Shown here piece by piece: positions 48,507 through 50,222 of a stretch of DNA of 50,222 nucleotides. The DNA is from Hymenobacter plasmatis (GTDB lineage: Bacteria > Bacteroidota > Bacteroidia > Cytophagales > Hymenobacteraceae): the NCBI RefSeq assembly GCF_020711255.1, contig NZ_JAJFAW010000032.1, positions 1-50,222 on the forward strand. Reading direction: 5' to 3'. Positions within the stretch are counted from its first letter, which is position 1. Each line of letters opens with the position of its first letter. The notes under the pieces are model-generated. The model had not been told where the DNA came from and did not search any database. It saw only the letters and a list, made by a program, of their open reading frames with translations. Position numbers and translations under genes: made by a program.

Positions 48507-48540
48507 CAAAAAAGCCGCCGGCAAATTGCCGGCGGCTTCT
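48507..48540 (-). terminator. Terminator for the T9SS protein gene at 48562
   Basis: AAAAAAGCCGCCGGC, AAATT, GCCGGCGGCTTCTT: a strong stem with a T run on the minus strand. It is very similar to the terminator at 44218-44249 of the paralogous gene. Confidence 0.85.
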
Positions 48541-48561
48541 TAGACACTCCTTGCTACAGAT

Positions 48562-50222
48562 TTACTTCTGTACGTGGAGACGGACCGATTTCACTTTGTT
48601 GCCGAGGGTCAGACGCATCATGTAGATGCCTTCTTCCAGGCCTTGGCCTACCACCACCTGATAGGTGTGGTTGGCTTCGCCCGTGCCTTCGGCTACGCGG
48701 CTCACCACGCGACCTACCATGTCGTAGATGGCGAGCGAGTAGTGCTCACCTTCGGCTACACGGAACTCAACCGTTGCCTTCTCTTTGAAGGGGTTCGGGT
48801 ACACCACAATCTGGTCGGCAGACTTAGCGCTCGAAGAACCGTTGCTGCTGAATGCAGAGCAGGCGTTGGTGATTTGCAACAGCGTCGGGCATTCAGCCAC
48901 GCAGCCACGTGCATCGGTTACGACGAGTTGATAAGTGCTAGCTGCTAAGCCAGTGAAGTTGTATGACCCATTCACCGCAGGAGAGGTTGCTACAACAGAA
49001 TTGGTCGAGACAATGCGGAGCTGGTAGGTGTACGGAGCCGTACCGCCTACTGCGCTTACCGTAGCTTGGCCAGCCGCGCTGCCGCAAGCATTCACCGTGC
49101 TGGAGAAGATGACACTCAGACGAGCAGGCTGTGGCAGGATGATTACCGAAACACCCGTTGCTACGCAGCCATTGGCATCGCGCACCGAGATGGGGTAAAC
49201 ACCGGGAGCCAGGTTCGTGAACAAGCCCGTTCCGTTGCTCATGCCATCCAACGTGAAGGTATAATCCCTTGTACCACCGGTAGCAGAGAGTTGTACCCGG
49301 CCGTTGTTAGCACCGAAGCAGGTGATTTGGGTGACCGAAGGCGTTCCCAACACCAATTGTGCCGGTTGCCCGATGGCCACGTTCACCGTAGCAGTGCAGC
49401 CGCCAGCCGCAATCACACGCACACCGTACGTGCCAGCTGGGAGACCCGAGAAGGTCGCAGAGCTTTGAAGCACGTTAAGAGTGATGTAAGGAGGATTGTT
49501 AATCGTTCCCTGTGCGGTGACCACCGAAGCACTGATGAGGCTGAACTGGTAGCCTGAGCCACCATTTGCTACTACCGTGAAGCTGCCTGTTCCACCAAAG
49601 CACGTGGCATCGATAACCGACAGACGGTTCAAAGTAACAGCGTTCGCGCCCTCAATGGTAATCGCGGCGCACGTGGCCGTGCAGTTGTTGGCGTCGCGCA
49701 CCAGCACCTGGTAGGTGCCGGCCAGCAGGCCCGTGAAGTTCACCGCACCATTACCCGTCAGCACGATGGGCGCGTTGGTGCCCAGCTGCAGCGAGTACGT
49801 GTAGGGAGCCGTGCCGCCCGTGGCCGTCAGTGTGGCCGAACCCGTGGCTGTAGTGCACGTCGCACTCATCAGGTTAGAGAGCGTAATCCCCAACAAGGCG
49901 GGCTCCGTGATGCGCACATCTGTGCGAGTGGCTATGCAGTTGTTGGCGTCGATTACGCTCACGTTGTAGATGCCGGGCCGCAGGCCACTGAACACATTAG
50001 CCGAGCCAAAGGCCCCGCCGTCCAAGGCATACCGGTAGCCGGCACCAGGCGTCCCCCCATTGGCAGTCACCGTGATGCTGCCCGTGCCGCCGAAGCAGAG
50101 CACGTTGGCTGATACCGCCGTCACGCTTAGTAGCGTGGGCTGGGCGATGGTCACCGTCGTGGCCGAGGTGCAGCCGTTGGCGTCGCTCACCGACACGGGG
50201 ATGTTAACCCCGGCCACCAGGC
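48562..50222 (-). CDS. T9SS-secreted SprB-like repeat protein, partial (N-terminus beyond the window)
   Basis: At least 551 residues; the frame is open to the window edge, and the Met at 50217 is internal. It is a series of SprB-type beta modules of about 75-90 residues. Each has a start like NANNCTATCAAITIEG, a central CFGGTGSITVTANGG, and GLLAGTYQVLVRDANNC. The C-terminal T9SS sorting domain (about the last 80 residues) has VVYPNPFKEKATVEF, IYDMVGRVVSRV and LEEGIYMMRLTLGNKV, very close to that of the gene at 44270. SprB-like proteins of Bacteroidota serve as gliding adhesins or cell-surface fibres. The number of repeats in the complete protein is unknown. Confidence 0.88.
   Translation of the reverse strand, partial: LVAGVNIPVSVSDANGCTSATTVTIAQPTLLSVTAVSANVLCFGGTGSITVTANGGTPGAGYRYALDGGAFGSANVFSGLRPGIYNVSVIDANNCIATRTDVRITEPALLGITLSNLMSATCTTATGSATLTATGGTAPYTYSLQLGTNAPIVLTGNGAVNFTGLLAGTYQVLVRDANNCTATCAAITIEGANAVTLNRLSVIDATCFGGTGSFTVVANGGSGYQFSLISASVVTAQGTINNPPYITLNVLQSSATFSGLPAGTYGVRVIAAGGCTATVNVAIGQPAQLVLGTPSVTQITCFGANNGRVQLSATGGTRDYTFTLDGMSNGTGLFTNLAPGVYPISVRDANGCVATGVSVIILPQPARLSVIFSSTVNACGSAAGQATVSAVGGTAPYTYQLRIVSTNSVVATSPAVNGSYNFTGLAASTYQLVVTDARGCVAECPTLLQITNACSAFSSNGSSSAKSADQIVVYPNPFKEKATVEFRVAEGEHYSLAIYDMVGRVVSRVAEGTGEANHTYQVVVGQGLEEGIYMMRLTLGNKVKSVRLHVQK

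Larger units (their letters stand above)
47835..48561. other. Gene-poor intergenic region
   Basis: About 730 bases. The part at 47890-48070 is strongly AT-rich. A decayed coding fragment (48070-48237), a hairpin (48413-48442) and a terminator (48507-48540) lie further on. No intact gene was found. Confidence 0.5.

Overview
The window looks like a chromosomal segment of a high-GC Bacteroidota bacterium, most probably Hymenobacter or a close Cytophagales relative. Three proteins carry type IX secretion (T9SS) C-terminal sorting domains (from 40162, 44270 and 48562). A SusC/FecA-like outer-membrane beta-barrel, an OmpA protein with thrombospondin type 3 repeats and a cluster of universal stress proteins fit the same group. 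Start codons generally lack clear Shine-Dalgarno sequences, and several genes are preceded by Bacteroidota-style -7 boxes of the form TAnnTTTG. The genus is an inference from these features, not from a database search.

Region 1 (1-15.3 kb) is a stress and envelope island. It holds four universal stress proteins (one cut by the window edge), an Hsp20 chaperone, a YtxH-like protein, a DUF2892/YgaP-like membrane protein, a P-type cation ATPase, two paralogous L,D-transpeptidases (one with its catalytic His and Arg replaced), a thioredoxin-fold protein without CXXC, a PAS-PAS histidine kinase overlapping a receiver-CRP fusion regulator, and a divergent peptide deformylase. The kinase and regulator are plausible controllers of the island.

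Region 2 (15.3-29 kb) starts with an AT-rich, gene-poor kilobase with hairpins and a possible decayed frame, then a small secreted protein. It continues with an outer-membrane receptor-like barrel, OmpA, a META lipoprotein, tRNA-Arg(CCG), an Ohr peroxidase, SucC, a GH113-like glycosidase, a LolD-type ABC ATPase, two different palindromic intergenic repeats, a lipoprotein with two PF03640-type units, and an isolated phage-type protein with an AQTRAIGKAYR motif.

Region 3 (29-33.5 kb) is a compact set: a DPM-like glycosyltransferase 2, a YdjC/ChbG-family deacetylase, a flippase-like membrane protein and an ArnT-like GT39. Together they resemble the Francisella FlmF2-NaxD-FlmK route, which adds a de-N-acetylated amino sugar to lipid A. 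I consider this the most interesting functional prediction in the window.

Region 4 (33.5-50.2 kb) contains an internally deleted IS3 transposase relic, an MBL-fold hydrolase, two SpoIIAA/STAS-like proteins, RecQ, an esterase, a rhodanese, a secreted endonuclease I with Calx-beta, lamin-tail and T9SS domains, a small GNAT, two short disordered proteins, two large T9SS adhesin-like proteins with gliding-type repeats, and an AraC regulator. Intergenic spaces here carry conspicuous palindromes: a three-layer nested element at 39426-39703, a 65-base near-perfect palindrome at 42519-42583, and two copies of a repeat with arms containing GCAGCGAAGCATC.
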